A stretch of 64,000 nucleotides of DNA, from the NCBI RefSeq assembly GCF_000758525.1, contig NZ_CP009241.1:992001-1056000 (forward strand), read 5' to 3'. Of the stretch, positions 34,926 to 43,689 are shown piece after piece. The translations under genes and the position numbers were made by a program. The DNA comes from Paenibacillus sp. FSL H7-0357. Its GTDB lineage: Bacteria; Bacillota; Bacilli; Paenibacillales; Paenibacillaceae. The stretch's first letter is position 1, and each line of letters starts with the position of its first letter. Under the pieces are notes generated by a model. It searched no databases. It was not told where the DNA came from and was given only the letters and a program-made list of their open reading frames with translations.

Positions 34926-37064
34926 CTAATGCCCGTCTTCCGCTGCTTCTCCATCGCCGGTGGTCTTGTCAGCCGCATCTTCCTTAGGGGGAATGCTCTT
35001 CTTCGGTGTGCCCTCCAGGCCATATTCCCAATCGTACGCGTCAAAAATTTTGCGGGCAACCGGTGCGGCACTGTTCGAGCCGAATCCTCCCTCGGGGATG
35101 ACTACAGCTACTGCCAGCTTTGGATTCTCACGTGGAGCAAAAGCAATAAATACCCCGTTGTCCACTGTAAACTTCGTATTGACTCCATTGACTTTTCTGT
35201 AGTATTCCTGCTGGGAGGTTCCAGTTTTGCGTGCAAAGTCATAGGGGAAACCCTCAAATGCCTTAACGTCAGTATTCATTCCTTTAATAACTTCCCGCCA
35301 GTAGGACTTGTCGAACTTCACTTCGTTCAGCACTTCCCTCCCGAACGTCTTTACGGTTTTGCCCGCCGAATCTGTGATTTTACTGACCAGCTGGGGTTTG
35401 ATCCGTGCCCCCTGATTTGCCAAGGTGGAAGCATATTGTGCTAACTGCAGGGCGGTGTAACGCCCTTGCTGTCCGAAGGAGGCGAATACCAGCGCCGATT
35501 GTGCGCTGCCAGCCTCAGCTTCTTTAAAATAATTGATGATGCCCTTGTGTTCTCCCGGCAGTCCGCTATCCGGAAATTCACCAAGTCCAAAATCTCTCAT
35601 ATATTTATCCCAGACCTTGACACCTTTTTCATGGTATTTCTCATAAAGCTTTTTGCCGATCATATCGATCATAAATACGTTGGAGGATTTCTCAATTGCT
35701 TTGGCAGGGGAACTAAAGTATCCGTAAGCATGACCGCCGGCGTTGCGCACGGTTGTTTCGTGTCCTGCTCTGCCGAAGGTCGTGCTGCCTTTGTCCGTAT
35801 AGGTACTGTTTGTTGTAATAAATCCTTCGTTCAGACCGATCAATACGGTCAGCGGTTTGATGACAGAACCTAGAAATACTGTCGATTCGAAGTTGTGTCC
35901 GGACCGCCCGGAAGAAATAGGTGTAATAGTACCGTTCTGATAATTTAGCATCAGTTCGTTCCATACCGATGTCGGAAGGGTACCCTTGGTCCACAGATTG
36001 GTGTCATAGTCCTCCATGCTGGCCATAGCTACAATATTACCGGTATCGACCTCCATGGCAACAGCGTAGCCGGTCTTGGCGTCGGGATGAACCTTTCCCT
36101 GTACCGGATTTCTGTGCACCCATTCAAGCTGATCCAAGATAGCCTGTTCTGTCTTCAGTTGAATGTTTTTGTTGATCGTAGTCCACAGGTCATTTCCTTT
36201 GACGGGTGGAACCACTTCCTCAATGCCTTCGGCTATGTTCTGTGCATTAACGCCTACCATCAGATATCCGTTGCGCCCGCGCAGCTCTCTTTGATACTGG
36301 AGTTCAAGACCGTCGTACCCGACGAACTCATCAGCTCTGTAAGCCAGACCGGGGTCTCCCTCATTTTTCATCGCCGCCAGGATGTTTCTATAAATATCCA
36401 TGTCCGCATTTTTGAAAGGCTTGATATATCCAACCGTTTGTGATGCTACCGTATCCTTGTCATAATGACGTTCATCCTCTTCACTTATCGTGAGATTGGG
36501 GTATTTGCCCTTGTGCTCCATAAAGTAGGCCACTTCTTTATTCGTCAGACCGCGTTTGATCGGACGCAGCATAAAGCCGGAATAAACTTTGGAATCCAGG
36601 TCCATGGCTAAGAGTACTTTATCTTTGGTCAGTACTTCCTCTTTGGGTACCTTGGCCCCATATGTTGCGAAATCAGCTGCAAGACCGGCTGCAAGAAGGC
36701 CGGCCTTGGCGACGGCCTCTGGAGTACGGGCAGTTTTTTTGGTCTTCTTGTCCGTCGAGGTTTCGGAATATTCTCTTGTTAAAGTAAAATATAAGGTCTG
36801 CACCGACGTCGAATAGGCCAGTTTCTCTCCAGCTTGGGCATAAATAGTCCCTCTGATTGAAGCAAGCGGCACACTTTTCGTATCCCTGCTTGTTTCCTCA
36901 TCTTTGAGCGTAGGTCCCTCCACAAACTGTAGAATGGCAAGACGGACAATAATAATGCAGAATATAATAAACGTGCTGAAGAAAAACACATTGATGCGCA
37001 GACTAAGCGACTGGTTCGTTTTTTGGTCATCAGATAAAGAATTTGATTTGAAAATAGACTTCAC
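34926..37064 (-). CDS. Class B penicillin-binding protein (PBP2 family)
   Basis: A 712-residue membrane-anchored transpeptidase that cross-links peptidoglycan. It has a cytoplasmic tail, one membrane segment (about 25-48), a dimerisation domain (about 55-290, with SIRGTIYAQAGEKLA) and a transpeptidase domain with Ser400 in SVIK (the acylated residue), SSN at 460-462 and KTG at 613-615. A long insertion with LTREYSETSTDKKTKK near residue 95 and a Lys/Asp-rich tail are typical of Bacillus and Paenibacillus PbpA/PbpH-like proteins. Whether it serves elongation, rod shape or spore formation is not evident from the sequence. Confidence 0.9.
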   Translation of the reverse strand: MKSIFKSNSLSDDQKTNQSLSLRINVFFFSTFIIFCIIIVRLAILQFVEGPTLKDEETSRDTKSVPLASIRGTIYAQAGEKLAYSTSVQTLYFTLTREYSETSTDKKTKKTARTPEAVAKAGLLAAGLAADFATYGAKVPKEEVLTKDKVLLAMDLDSKVYSGFMLRPIKRGLTNKEVAYFMEHKGKYPNLTISEEDERHYDKDTVASQTVGYIKPFKNADMDIYRNILAAMKNEGDPGLAYRADEFVGYDGLELQYQRELRGRNGYLMVGVNAQNIAEGIEEVVPPVKGNDLWTTINKNIQLKTEQAILDQLEWVHRNPVQGKVHPDAKTGYAVAMEVDTGNIVAMASMEDYDTNLWTKGTLPTSVWNELMLNYQNGTITPISSGRSGHNFESTVFLGSVIKPLTVLIGLNEGFITTNSTYTDKGSTTFGRAGHETTVRNAGGHAYGYFSSPAKAIEKSSNVFMIDMIGKKLYEKYHEKGVKVWDKYMRDFGLGEFPDSGLPGEHKGIINYFKEAEAGSAQSALVFASFGQQGRYTALQLAQYASTLANQGARIKPQLVSKITDSAGKTVKTFGREVLNEVKFDKSYWREVIKGMNTDVKAFEGFPYDFARKTGTSQQEYYRKVNGVNTKFTVDNGVFIAFAPRENPKLAVAVVIPEGGFGSNSAAPVARKIFDAYDWEYGLEGTPKKSIPPKEDAADKTTGDGEAAEDGH

Positions 37065-37193
37065 ATGCAGCCTCCCCTACAGATTAAATTGATCCTGTTT
37101 GCAGATAGATTATTGAATGAAAATCAGACTTTACCATATTGTACCACAATATACCATCTAGTTTAAAAACGGATAACTATAGGAGGAAAAACG

Positions 37194-37583
37194 ATGATTG
37201 AAGTAGCAGCGGCGATTATACATAATAAAGAAGGGCAGATATTGATTGCCCGCAGGCGGCAGGGCAAATCGCAGGCCGGATTGTGGGAATTCCCCGGCGG
37301 CAAGCTGGAGGCCGGCGAAGATGTCCCGCAGTGTCTGCGAAGAGAGCTGATGGAGGAGTTGAATATCACCATACGTCCCACCGGGGCTTACGGGGTCAAT
37401 GAGCATAACTATGGCAGTGTGCAGATCCTGCTGATTGCCTGGAAAGCGGAGTTTCTGGAAGGGGAGATCAGTCTCAGCGATCATGATGAGTACAGCTGGG
37501 TGCTGCCTGCTGAACTGGAGAGTTTTGTTTTTGCTCCGGCCGATGTTCCTTTTGTAGAAAGATTGCTGGAAGAGTCCCGCTGA
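37194..37583 (+). CDS. Nudix hydrolase, MutT-like
   Basis: A 129-residue nucleotide pyrophosphohydrolase. The Nudix box is GGKLEAGEDVPQ...RRELMEELNI at about residues 36-58, with the metal-binding Glu residues in place. WEFPGGKLE is the form seen in enzymes that clean oxidised or cytosine dNTPs, so a house-cleaning role is probable. An AGGAGG site precedes the ATG. A MazG-like gene follows, which gives two NTP-cleaning enzymes in a row. Confidence 0.9.
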   Translation: MIEVAAAIIHNKEGQILIARRRQGKSQAGLWEFPGGKLEAGEDVPQCLRRELMEELNITIRPTGAYGVNEHNYGSVQILLIAWKAEFLEGEISLSDHDEYSWVLPAELESFVFAPADVPFVERLLEESR

Positions 37584-37627
37584 TGCTGATCTGAGCCGAT
37601 ATATAAACTTAAAGGAGCTGTTTGATT

Positions 37628-37957
37628 TTGGCTGAATATCCGAAGCTTGTGCGTGATGGCATTCCGGGGCTGATAGCTTCTCAGGGGCGAACCTTGACTT
37701 CCCGAATACTGGAACCTGAAGAATACATAGAATATTTGCGCGCGAAGTTGCGCGAAGAAACGGCGGAGTACTTCAAGGCCGCGAGCGATGAGCATGCACT
37801 GGAGGAGCTGGCCGATATGCTGGAGGTCATCCGCGCTTTGGCACAAACTCATGGAGCGGACAGTGAAGTTCTGGAGAACATTCGTGCAGAGAAGGCGGAG
37901 CGCCGCGGAGCATTTAAGGAACGGATTTTGCTGCTGCAGCTGGAGGAAGCACACTAG
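37628..37957 (+). CDS. MazG-like / phosphoribosyl-ATP pyrophosphohydrolase-like protein
   Basis: A 109-residue alpha-helical NTP pyrophosphohydrolase: YPKLVRDGIPGLIAS at the start, KLREETAEYF and EELADMLEVIRAL supply the EExxE and ExxD metal-binding motifs. The start codon is TTG; that at 37628 is ten bases after AAGGAG and gives the usual MAEYPKLVRD beginning. The TTG at 37622 is a possible alternative. It lies 44 bases after the Nudix gene. Confidence 0.85.
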   Translation: MAEYPKLVRDGIPGLIASQGRTLTSRILEPEEYIEYLRAKLREETAEYFKAASDEHALEELADMLEVIRALAQTHGADSEVLENIRAEKAERRGAFKERILLLQLEEAH

Positions 37958-38006
37958 CGGACAATGAGGGAGTTGCCGCATGATTTTTGGTGAGGAGGTA
38001 CATCCC

Positions 38007-38357
38007 ATGTTCAAAAAGAAAGTGACTTTTACGCTATGTATTATTTCTGCAATTATACCCATTGTGTTATACATCTACCTTTACCCGCGGATGCCGGATT
38101 TTGTGCCAATTCACTATGATGGGGATGTAGTTGACCGGTTTGTAGACAAAGGGAGCTACGAGGTGCTGCTGATCAGTTTGTTCGGCTGGTGCGGTTTTGT
38201 GTTTATCCGGCTGCTACATTGGCTGCTGCGAAAAGTGTTCATGCGCAGCTACATTGAGAATCTCGCTGTTGTGCACCGAACCTGGAATGCGGCAACGCTG
38301 CTTGTGACAGTGGGGTGCTCCGTGACTAGTATATGTGCGCTGCTTGCTATGGCCTAG
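38007..38357 (+). CDS. DUF1648-domain membrane protein
   Basis: A 116-residue membrane protein with three hydrophobic segments (about residues 6-24, 49-68 and 92-113). The short motif RMPDFVPIHYDGDVVDRF after the first segment is the DUF1648 signature. GAGGAGG lies eight bases before the ATG. The family has no established function; SdpI-type immunity proteins contain the same domain, but this protein is shorter. Confidence 0.75.
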   Translation: MFKKKVTFTLCIISAIIPIVLYIYLYPRMPDFVPIHYDGDVVDRFVDKGSYEVLLISLFGWCGFVFIRLLHWLLRKVFMRSYIENLAVVHRTWNAATLLVTVGCSVTSICALLAMA

Positions 38358-38440
38358 GGGACACCCCTAACTCTTTTACAGGAGAAGCGCAGTTTGATAG
38401 AATCAAAGGGACTAGCAATAGTCCCAAGGAGGAGATATTA

Positions 38441-39439
38441 GTGTCAGTAGATAACGCTTACAAAGTAAAATGGGGCATTCTCAGCACGGGCTGGATTGCT
38501 CACCAGTTTGCTACAGACCTGGCTCATGCCAGCAATGGGACCGCTTATGCCGTGGGATCACGTACGCAGGCAAGCGCTGATGAATTCGCCAAAAATCACG
38601 GCATCCCTGTGGCCTATGCTACTTACGAAGATTTGGTGAGCGATCCGGAAGTGGACGCCATCTATATTGGCACACCTCATCCGTTCCATAAGGACAATGT
38701 GCTGCTTGCGCTGCGCGCCGGCAAAGCCGTGCTGTGCGAGAAACCGTTCACCGTGAACAGCAGTGAATTGGAAGAAATTGTGGCGTATGCCCGCGAGCAG
38801 AAGCTGTTCCTGATGGAAGCCATGTGGAGCCGCTACATTCCTGCGAACGTCAAGGTCAGAGAATGGTTATCTTCCGGAAGGATCGGTGATGTTCGTCTGG
38901 TGAAGGCAGATCTCGGCTTTCGTTCCGACTGGAATCCGGAAGGACGTCTGCTGAACCCGGCGCTCGGCGGCGGTGCACTGCTGGATGTCGGCATCTATCC
39001 GATTTCATTTGCTTCAATGGTCTTTGGGCCTCATCCAGAAACCATCTCCAGCACCGTGCATATCGGTGATACCGGGGTAGATGAGCATTTCTCGCTGCTG
39101 CTGTCCTATGGCGACGGCAAAAGCGCTTCACTGAATGGCGGTATCCGTCTCAAAATGCTGGAGGAAGCCCATGTATTCGGGACAGAAGGTCATATCCTTG
39201 TCAAAGGAACACTGGTGAATCCTAGGTCAGCTGAGCTTTACATCGGCGGTGAGCTGGTCGAGACCTTTGAGGATGACCGTACCTCGATCGGATATTCCTT
39301 TGAAGCCGAGGATGTGGGACGCTGTCTCCAGGCCGGACTTACGGAAAGCCCGGTGATGACGCTCGATGAGTCCGTAGCCATCATGAAGCTGCTGGATCAG
39401 GTCCGTGGACAATGGGGACTTAAGTATCCTGGTGAATAA
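38441..39439 (+). CDS. Gfo/Idh/MocA-family oxidoreductase
   Basis: A 332-residue NAD(P)-dependent sugar or inositol oxidoreductase. The Rossmann start is WGILSTGWIAHQFA, the family motif CEKPFTVN is near residue 98 and GGGALLDVGIYPISFA near residue 180. The start is GTG at 38441 with AAGGAGG eight bases before. The sequence VCEKPFT and MEAMWSRYIP resembles trans-1,2-dihydrobenzene-1,2-diol dehydrogenase-like members, but substrate remains open. It is followed by two hairpins. Confidence 0.9.
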   Translation: MSVDNAYKVKWGILSTGWIAHQFATDLAHASNGTAYAVGSRTQASADEFAKNHGIPVAYATYEDLVSDPEVDAIYIGTPHPFHKDNVLLALRAGKAVLCEKPFTVNSSELEEIVAYAREQKLFLMEAMWSRYIPANVKVREWLSSGRIGDVRLVKADLGFRSDWNPEGRLLNPALGGGALLDVGIYPISFASMVFGPHPETISSTVHIGDTGVDEHFSLLLSYGDGKSASLNGGIRLKMLEEAHVFGTEGHILVKGTLVNPRSAELYIGGELVETFEDDRTSIGYSFEAEDVGRCLQAGLTESPVMTLDESVAIMKLLDQVRGQWGLKYPGE

Positions 39440-39465
39440 GAGAGCAACGCTGTTATAACAGATTG

Positions 39466-39504
39466 GCGGCCCCCGGAGAATGTTCACATCACTCCGGGGG
39501 CCGC
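39466..39504 (+). terminator. GC-rich hairpin after the oxidoreductase gene
   Basis: A perfect 13-bp stem (GCGGCCCCCGGAG at 39466 with 39492-39504) around a 13-base loop. There is no good T run after it, so termination efficiency is uncertain. Confidence 0.65.
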
Positions 39505-39506
39505 TG

Positions 39507-39540
39507 TATATCGGGAGGCGGATAGGAGCTTCCCGATATA
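39507..39540 (-). terminator. Second hairpin, at the 3' side of the glycosyltransferase pair
   Basis: TATATCGGGA (39507-39516) pairs perfectly with TCCCGATATA (39531-39540). It lies eight bases past the 3' end of the minus-strand glycosyltransferase gene and next to the oxidoreductase hairpin, so it may serve the minus-strand operon. Confidence 0.45.
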
Positions 39541-39548
39541 CGGAAAGA

Positions 39549-40265
39549 TTATCGGCAAATATACTTTTTGACATCCCGCACCTTCAGTACCTTCATATTT
39601 CCCTCGAGCAAAGATCTATCACTTATTATCCAGGTATGATCTTTGGAGTTCCTTCTGCGGATCGCCAGGAAATTGTAAGGACTTCCCGCGTAGATTTTAA
39701 ATCCTTTGCTGAGGCTGCGGGAGCAGAACTTCACGCATTCATTCCGGTTTAGATCTGGAAAATCCACCTGCTCCAAAACAGCACGCTTGATGAGTAAGGT
39801 TGCCCCTTGTACCAGAGAAACATATTGATCAGCCCGTTTGGGATAACGGAGCAGGAGCAGTTTTTTACCGTTCAGGTACATGAAGTGGGCGCGTTTGCCG
39901 ACAATATCGGCATTGGTATCCACCATGCTGCGGCGGCTGCCGGACAGATAGCCAGGGGCGTAATAATCGTCATCGTCAAATTTGGCAATCAGCCCGTATC
40001 TGGCCATTTTCACGCCATAATTCAGGCAGGAACCCAGCGAGACATGCCCGGGCAGGCTATACACCCTCACATTAGGATATGGCAACGCGGCCCTGATATA
40101 ATCGCTTAGCTTCAGGCTTGGATGATTCAAGATCACGATCAGCTCTTTATTCCTGTAATTCTGTCTGTCGTAATTGTGGAAAAGGGTGTCCATATTTTGT
40201 CTCCGTTTGGTGCACGTAATGATCGAAACCGCATCCTTCTCGTAAGCAAGATATGGGGAAATCAT
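39549..40265 (-). CDS. Glycosyltransferase family 2-like protein (paralogue B)
   Basis: A 238-residue GT-A fold glycosyltransferase. VSIITCTKRRQNM is the first strand, and AKFDDDDYYAPGYL holds the metal- and sugar-nucleotide-binding DxD. It is closely similar in layout to the upstream gene product (both have KELI(V/I)I, GKR(A/S)H(F/Y)MYL, TLLIKR/TLFIKR and HTWIISD). It overlaps that gene by four bases (ATGA). No membrane segment is evident. The acceptor is unknown; spore-surface or cell-wall glycans are guesses. Confidence 0.82.
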   Translation of the reverse strand: MISPYLAYEKDAVSIITCTKRRQNMDTLFHNYDRQNYRNKELIVILNHPSLKLSDYIRAALPYPNVRVYSLPGHVSLGSCLNYGVKMARYGLIAKFDDDDYYAPGYLSGSRRSMVDTNADIVGKRAHFMYLNGKKLLLLRYPKRADQYVSLVQGATLLIKRAVLEQVDFPDLNRNECVKFCSRSLSKGFKIYAGSPYNFLAIRRRNSKDHTWIISDRSLLEGNMKVLKVRDVKKYICR

Positions 40266-41002
40266 GAGCGGATATCCTTGGGCTTTTTCTGCACAAATTT
40301 TTTGTAATTCTTTACAGACGGAATCGTTTTATGATGAGCAATCAGTTCTTTATCGCTGATGATCCAGGTATGATTGGAGGAGTTTTTCCGGCGGATGGCG
40401 ACAAAGTTGTATTTTCCTGCGGAATACACCTTGTAGCCCATTTTTTTGCTCCTGATGCAAAATAGATCGTCTTCCCCAACGTTTCGATCCGGAAATTTCA
40501 CTTTGCTTAATACGTTGCGCTTAATGAAAAGAGTAGCTCCCGGGAGTTTGCTTACGGGCCGGTTCTCATCATGTGGAAAGCGGAGAATCAGTGTTTTGGA
40601 GCCCTGCAGATACATATAATGCGACCGCTTGCCAATTACGTCGGCTTTTGTTCTGCGCAAGGCCTGCAAACTATCCGTCAAATAATAGGGGGCGTAATAA
40701 TCATCATCATCAAATTTGGCAATATAGCTGTATTTCGCCTTCCGCACAGCGAAGTTTAGACAAGCGCCGAGAGAGGTAGAGGCAGGGATGCGGAAAATGT
40801 GTACATTGCGGAGCTTTTTGGCCTGCTTATAGTAGGAATCAAGCGGAATCTTATTGTTGTTCACGATGATGATAAGTTCTTTTGTCCGGTATTTCTGTCT
40901 ATTGAAATTATTAAACAAGTTACGCAAATAACCTTGGCGGTTCGTGCAGGTGATAATGGAAACTCCCTGCTTGTTTAAAGAGCCTGCGGCACCGGCTTCC
41001 AT
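40262..41002 (-). CDS. Glycosyltransferase family 2-like protein (paralogue A)
   Basis: A 246-residue glycosyltransferase with VSIITCTNRQGYL at the start and KFDDDDYYAPYYL as the DxD region. It is the first gene of a two-gene operon with a tandem paralogue; sequence similarity through the entire length shows an old duplication. There is no signal peptide. Substrates are unknown. Confidence 0.82.
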   Translation of the reverse strand: MEAGAAGSLNKQGVSIITCTNRQGYLRNLFNNFNRQKYRTKELIIIVNNNKIPLDSYYKQAKKLRNVHIFRIPASTSLGACLNFAVRKAKYSYIAKFDDDDYYAPYYLTDSLQALRRTKADVIGKRSHYMYLQGSKTLILRFPHDENRPVSKLPGATLFIKRNVLSKVKFPDRNVGEDDLFCIRSKKMGYKVYSAGKYNFVAIRRKNSSNHTWIISDKELIAHHKTIPSVKNYKKFVQKKPKDIRS

Positions 41003-41143
41003 TACATCGCTCCCTTTATCCGTAATCTTCCTTTACTATATATATGTGCACGGACAATGGCGGTAACGGCAGATGACGCGACAATGTACTGCCTATTAGG
41101 CATAACGTTGATATTTAGGAAATCATGCAAAGGAGGTACTGCA

Positions 41144-42070
41144 ATGGGATTAGATATGGATCGTTATCAAGGCTGTCTGCAAGGGTTGGCGGTTGGAGAT
41201 GCTCTGGGGACCACAGTGGAATTCAAGGCCCCCGGCACGTTTGTGCCTATGGAGGATATCATAGGAGGCGGCGTGTTTGAACTGCTGCCCGGACAATGGA
41301 CGGACGATACTTCGATGGCGCTTTGCCTGGCGGAAAGTCTGCTGGCGAAGCAGGGCTTTGACGCTGCTGATCAGATGCAGCGTTATACAGAGTGGTTCCG
41401 CGAGGGTTATCTGAGCAGCACGGGGGAATGCTTCGATATCGGCAACTCCACACGGGCGGCACTGCAGCATTTCGAGGACACTGGTGAAGCTTACAGCGGA
41501 TCGGAGGATCCCCGTTCAGCCGGGAACGGCTCGATCATGCGCCTTGCTCCGGTGGTCATGTACTATGCGCAGCATCCGGCAGCTGCCATAGACTTTGCGG
41601 CACGCAGTTCAAGGACAACCCATGCCGCAGAGGAGTGTCTGAGCGCATGCCGCCTGATGGCCGCCTACATCCTCGCCGGGCTGCATGGCTGGCGCAAGGA
41701 AGAAATGCTGGCCCCTGATGCATTTGCCGAATGGCTTCAGCAGGACCTGCTGACACCGCATCTTGCCGACATTTATACCGGTTCTTATAAGCAGAAGGAG
41801 CCTCCGCAGATTCAAGGTACAGGTTATGTCGTTGAATCGCTGGAAGCGGCGCTGTGGGCTTTTCACAAATCGGCAAGCTTCGCCGAAGGTGCACTGCTCG
41901 CCGTCAATCTGGGGAATGACGCCGATACTACCGGCGCAGTCTACGGCCAAATTGCCGGAGCCTATTATGGTCTAAGCGGCATCCCGGCGGGCTGGGCCGG
42001 CAAGCTGGCGATGCAGGCGCTGATTAGCGACTACGCCAGGCGGCTGTTTGCAGAGCGCACGGGGAGATAA
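41144..42070 (+). CDS. ADP-ribosylglycohydrolase family protein
   Basis: A 308-residue all-helical hydrolase of the DraG/ARH family, which removes ADP-ribose from proteins or hydrolyses related compounds. The metal-binding motifs are GQWTDDTSMAL near residue 49 and NLGNDADTTGA near residue 257, and GCLQGLAVGDALG is the usual beginning. I choose ATG at 41144, eight bases after AGGAGG. No partner ADP-ribosyltransferase is visible in the neighbourhood, so the physiological substrate is open. Confidence 0.9.
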   Translation: MGLDMDRYQGCLQGLAVGDALGTTVEFKAPGTFVPMEDIIGGGVFELLPGQWTDDTSMALCLAESLLAKQGFDAADQMQRYTEWFREGYLSSTGECFDIGNSTRAALQHFEDTGEAYSGSEDPRSAGNGSIMRLAPVVMYYAQHPAAAIDFAARSSRTTHAAEECLSACRLMAAYILAGLHGWRKEEMLAPDAFAEWLQQDLLTPHLADIYTGSYKQKEPPQIQGTGYVVESLEAALWAFHKSASFAEGALLAVNLGNDADTTGAVYGQIAGAYYGLSGIPAGWAGKLAMQALISDYARRLFAERTGR

Positions 42071-42113
42071 GCGGGATGGGCAGGAAGTAGGGAAGCCTTT
42101 GGCGTGGAAAAAC

Positions 42114-42140
42114 GCCCCCCTGTCAGAAGAGCAGGGGGGC
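42114..42140 (+). terminator. GC-rich hairpin after the ADP-ribosylglycohydrolase gene
   Basis: GCCCCCCTG (42114-42122) pairs with CAGGGGGGC (42132-42140) around a nine-base loop. A smaller CATGCC/GGCATG hairpin follows. No T run is present, so efficiency is uncertain. Confidence 0.6.
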
Positions 42141-42196
42141 ATACGCATGCCTATCGGCATGGGAATTCTTGTTTATATTATGTAATCCTAGATGTA

Positions 42197-42215
42197 CTAG
42201 AGCCTGTCTTCAAAC
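42197..42215. repeat. Left terminal inverted repeat of a possible outer mobile element
   Basis: CTAGAGCCTGTCTTCAAAC matches the reverse complement of 44435-44453 at 17 of 19 positions. The palindromic CTAG at both outer ends could be a 4-bp target duplication. The 130 bases between this repeat and the IS110 element hold no gene. Confidence 0.6.
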
Positions 42216-42337
42216 TGGAAGAGCTCTGGGGAAGCAAGGATTTAGTATTGAAAGTAGGGCCCTAAAAGCCCGCAGCGGGTTCGTTTACCCGTAAACATTC
42301 CTGTATACGCTAAGTTTTCAGCTTAGACAAAAACAAG

Positions 42338-42398
42338 AGCGCCTCGTATGATGGGGGTGTAAGGGGTCTACAGCCCTAAAAACCCATCAGGAGGCGCT
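42338..42398 (+). promoter_or_regulatory. Hairpin that buries the transposase Shine-Dalgarno site
   Basis: AGCGCCTC and TGATGGG (42338-42355) pair with CCCATCA and GAGGCGCT (42383-42398), with a few unpaired bases between the two halves of the stem. The Shine-Dalgarno sequence AGGAGG (42389-42394) lies within the right arm, and the ATG follows five bases later. The fold would restrict translation from transcripts that enter from outside. Confidence 0.6.
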
Positions 42399-42402
42399 TA
42401 CT

Positions 42403-43680
42403 ATGAAGTCTAACCGAAACGATAGGACAAATCAACGCATTGAACGAATTAGCATGCAGCATGCAGTGGTCGGGATCGACATCGCTAAGGATGCACACGC
42501 CGCACAGATGACCGATTTTCGCGGACGTTCGCTCACTCCCCGTCACCTGTCTTTCCCTAACACACTGGAAGGCTTTGAGAAGTTTTTGCGCTGGGTAAAG
42601 GAAGCTCAGTCGAAGCATCGGCTGACATCCCTTCTAATCGGTCTGGAGCCCACCGGCCATTACTGGTTTAACCTCGCCAATTGGCTGCTTCAGCAAGGGA
42701 TCGAGGTGGTGTTGGTCAATCCAGTGACGACTCACCGCAACAAAGAGAACCGGGACAATAGTCCATCCAAGAACGACCCCAAGGATGCGCTTGTCATTGC
42801 GGACGTCGTAAGCCGTGGCTATTACACAGACTACGTTACTCAGGCAGCCGTATTCGAACGGTTAAAGACGCTCATGAGCGATAGAGAGTATTGGGTCAAA
42901 CAATCGACAAGCCTGGGCAACCGGATCGTTCGCTGGATAGACCTTTACTTCCCGGAATTTCGCCAAGTCTTCCCGGACTGGACGGTGCTAAGGTCGCTGG
43001 CGTCGCTCCACGCTTGCCCTATGCCGTGTGACCTAAAGAGACTGAGCATCGACGAAGTCATTGACCATTGGCGTAAGCAAGGGATGAGACGTGCTTCTGG
43101 CGTCAGCGGCAGAGCTAAGGCGGCGGCCTTGCTGGCAGCAGCAACGCACAGTATTGGCGATACGAGGGCAACGGAAGAAGCGCGGCAAGACATCCGCCGC
43201 CTGCTTCAAACCTATGAGCACGTGGTCGCTATGCTCGGCGAAATGGATGAGGCCATCCAATCTATCTTGGCGGAGATCCCCTTGGCCGAGCAGTTGCGGA
43301 GCATCTGCGGGCTTGGAAACATGACGCTGGCAGCCATTCTGGCTTCAGCTGGCGACTTGCGCCTCTATGCGCATGGCAGGCAATTGTTGCGGCGAGCCGG
43401 CCTGAATCTGGCCGAGTGCACCTCCGGCAAATTCAAAGGACAAATCAAGCTCTCCAAACGCGGCGACAGTACGCTCCGCAAACACTTATACTGGGGGATG
43501 CTGAATCTCGTGCGGCAAAACCCCGATTTCAAGCGGTGGCATGCGCACAACCAGGCGCAGGGTATGAAGAAGCAGGCGTCGCTTTTTAAACTGATTGGCA
43601 AGCTGGCTCGTATTCTGATCGGCATGGTGCAGCGAGGGGAAACATACCGCAGTGCACTTGCAGCCCCGGTTGCCGCGTAA
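42403..43680 (+). CDS. IS110-family transposase (DEDD)
   Basis: A 425-residue transposase. The RuvC-like N-terminal domain has Asp26 (VVGIDIAKD), Glu82 (LEPTGHY) and Asp125/Asp128 (NDPKDA), the DEDD set of this family. The C-terminal transposase_20 domain has the helix-hairpin-helix region ICGLGNMTLAAILASAGD and the catalytic Ser356 in KRGDSTLRKHL. All key residues are present and the frame is intact, so the enzyme may be active. An AGGAGG site precedes the ATG, but within a hairpin. Confidence 0.95.
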   Translation: MKSNRNDRTNQRIERISMQHAVVGIDIAKDAHAAQMTDFRGRSLTPRHLSFPNTLEGFEKFLRWVKEAQSKHRLTSLLIGLEPTGHYWFNLANWLLQQGIEVVLVNPVTTHRNKENRDNSPSKNDPKDALVIADVVSRGYYTDYVTQAAVFERLKTLMSDREYWVKQSTSLGNRIVRWIDLYFPEFRQVFPDWTVLRSLASLHACPMPCDLKRLSIDEVIDHWRKQGMRRASGVSGRAKAAALLAAATHSIGDTRATEEARQDIRRLLQTYEHVVAMLGEMDEAIQSILAEIPLAEQLRSICGLGNMTLAAILASAGDLRLYAHGRQLLRRAGLNLAECTSGKFKGQIKLSKRGDSTLRKHLYWGMLNLVRQNPDFKRWHAHNQAQGMKKQASLFKLIGKLARILIGMVQRGETYRSALAAPVAA

Positions 43681-43689
43681 ACCCGAACC

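Noticed and set aside
34498..34929. 143-codon frame across the terminator and 51-bp repeats
   Set aside because: It starts inside a terminator stem and is open only because 51 is a multiple of three.
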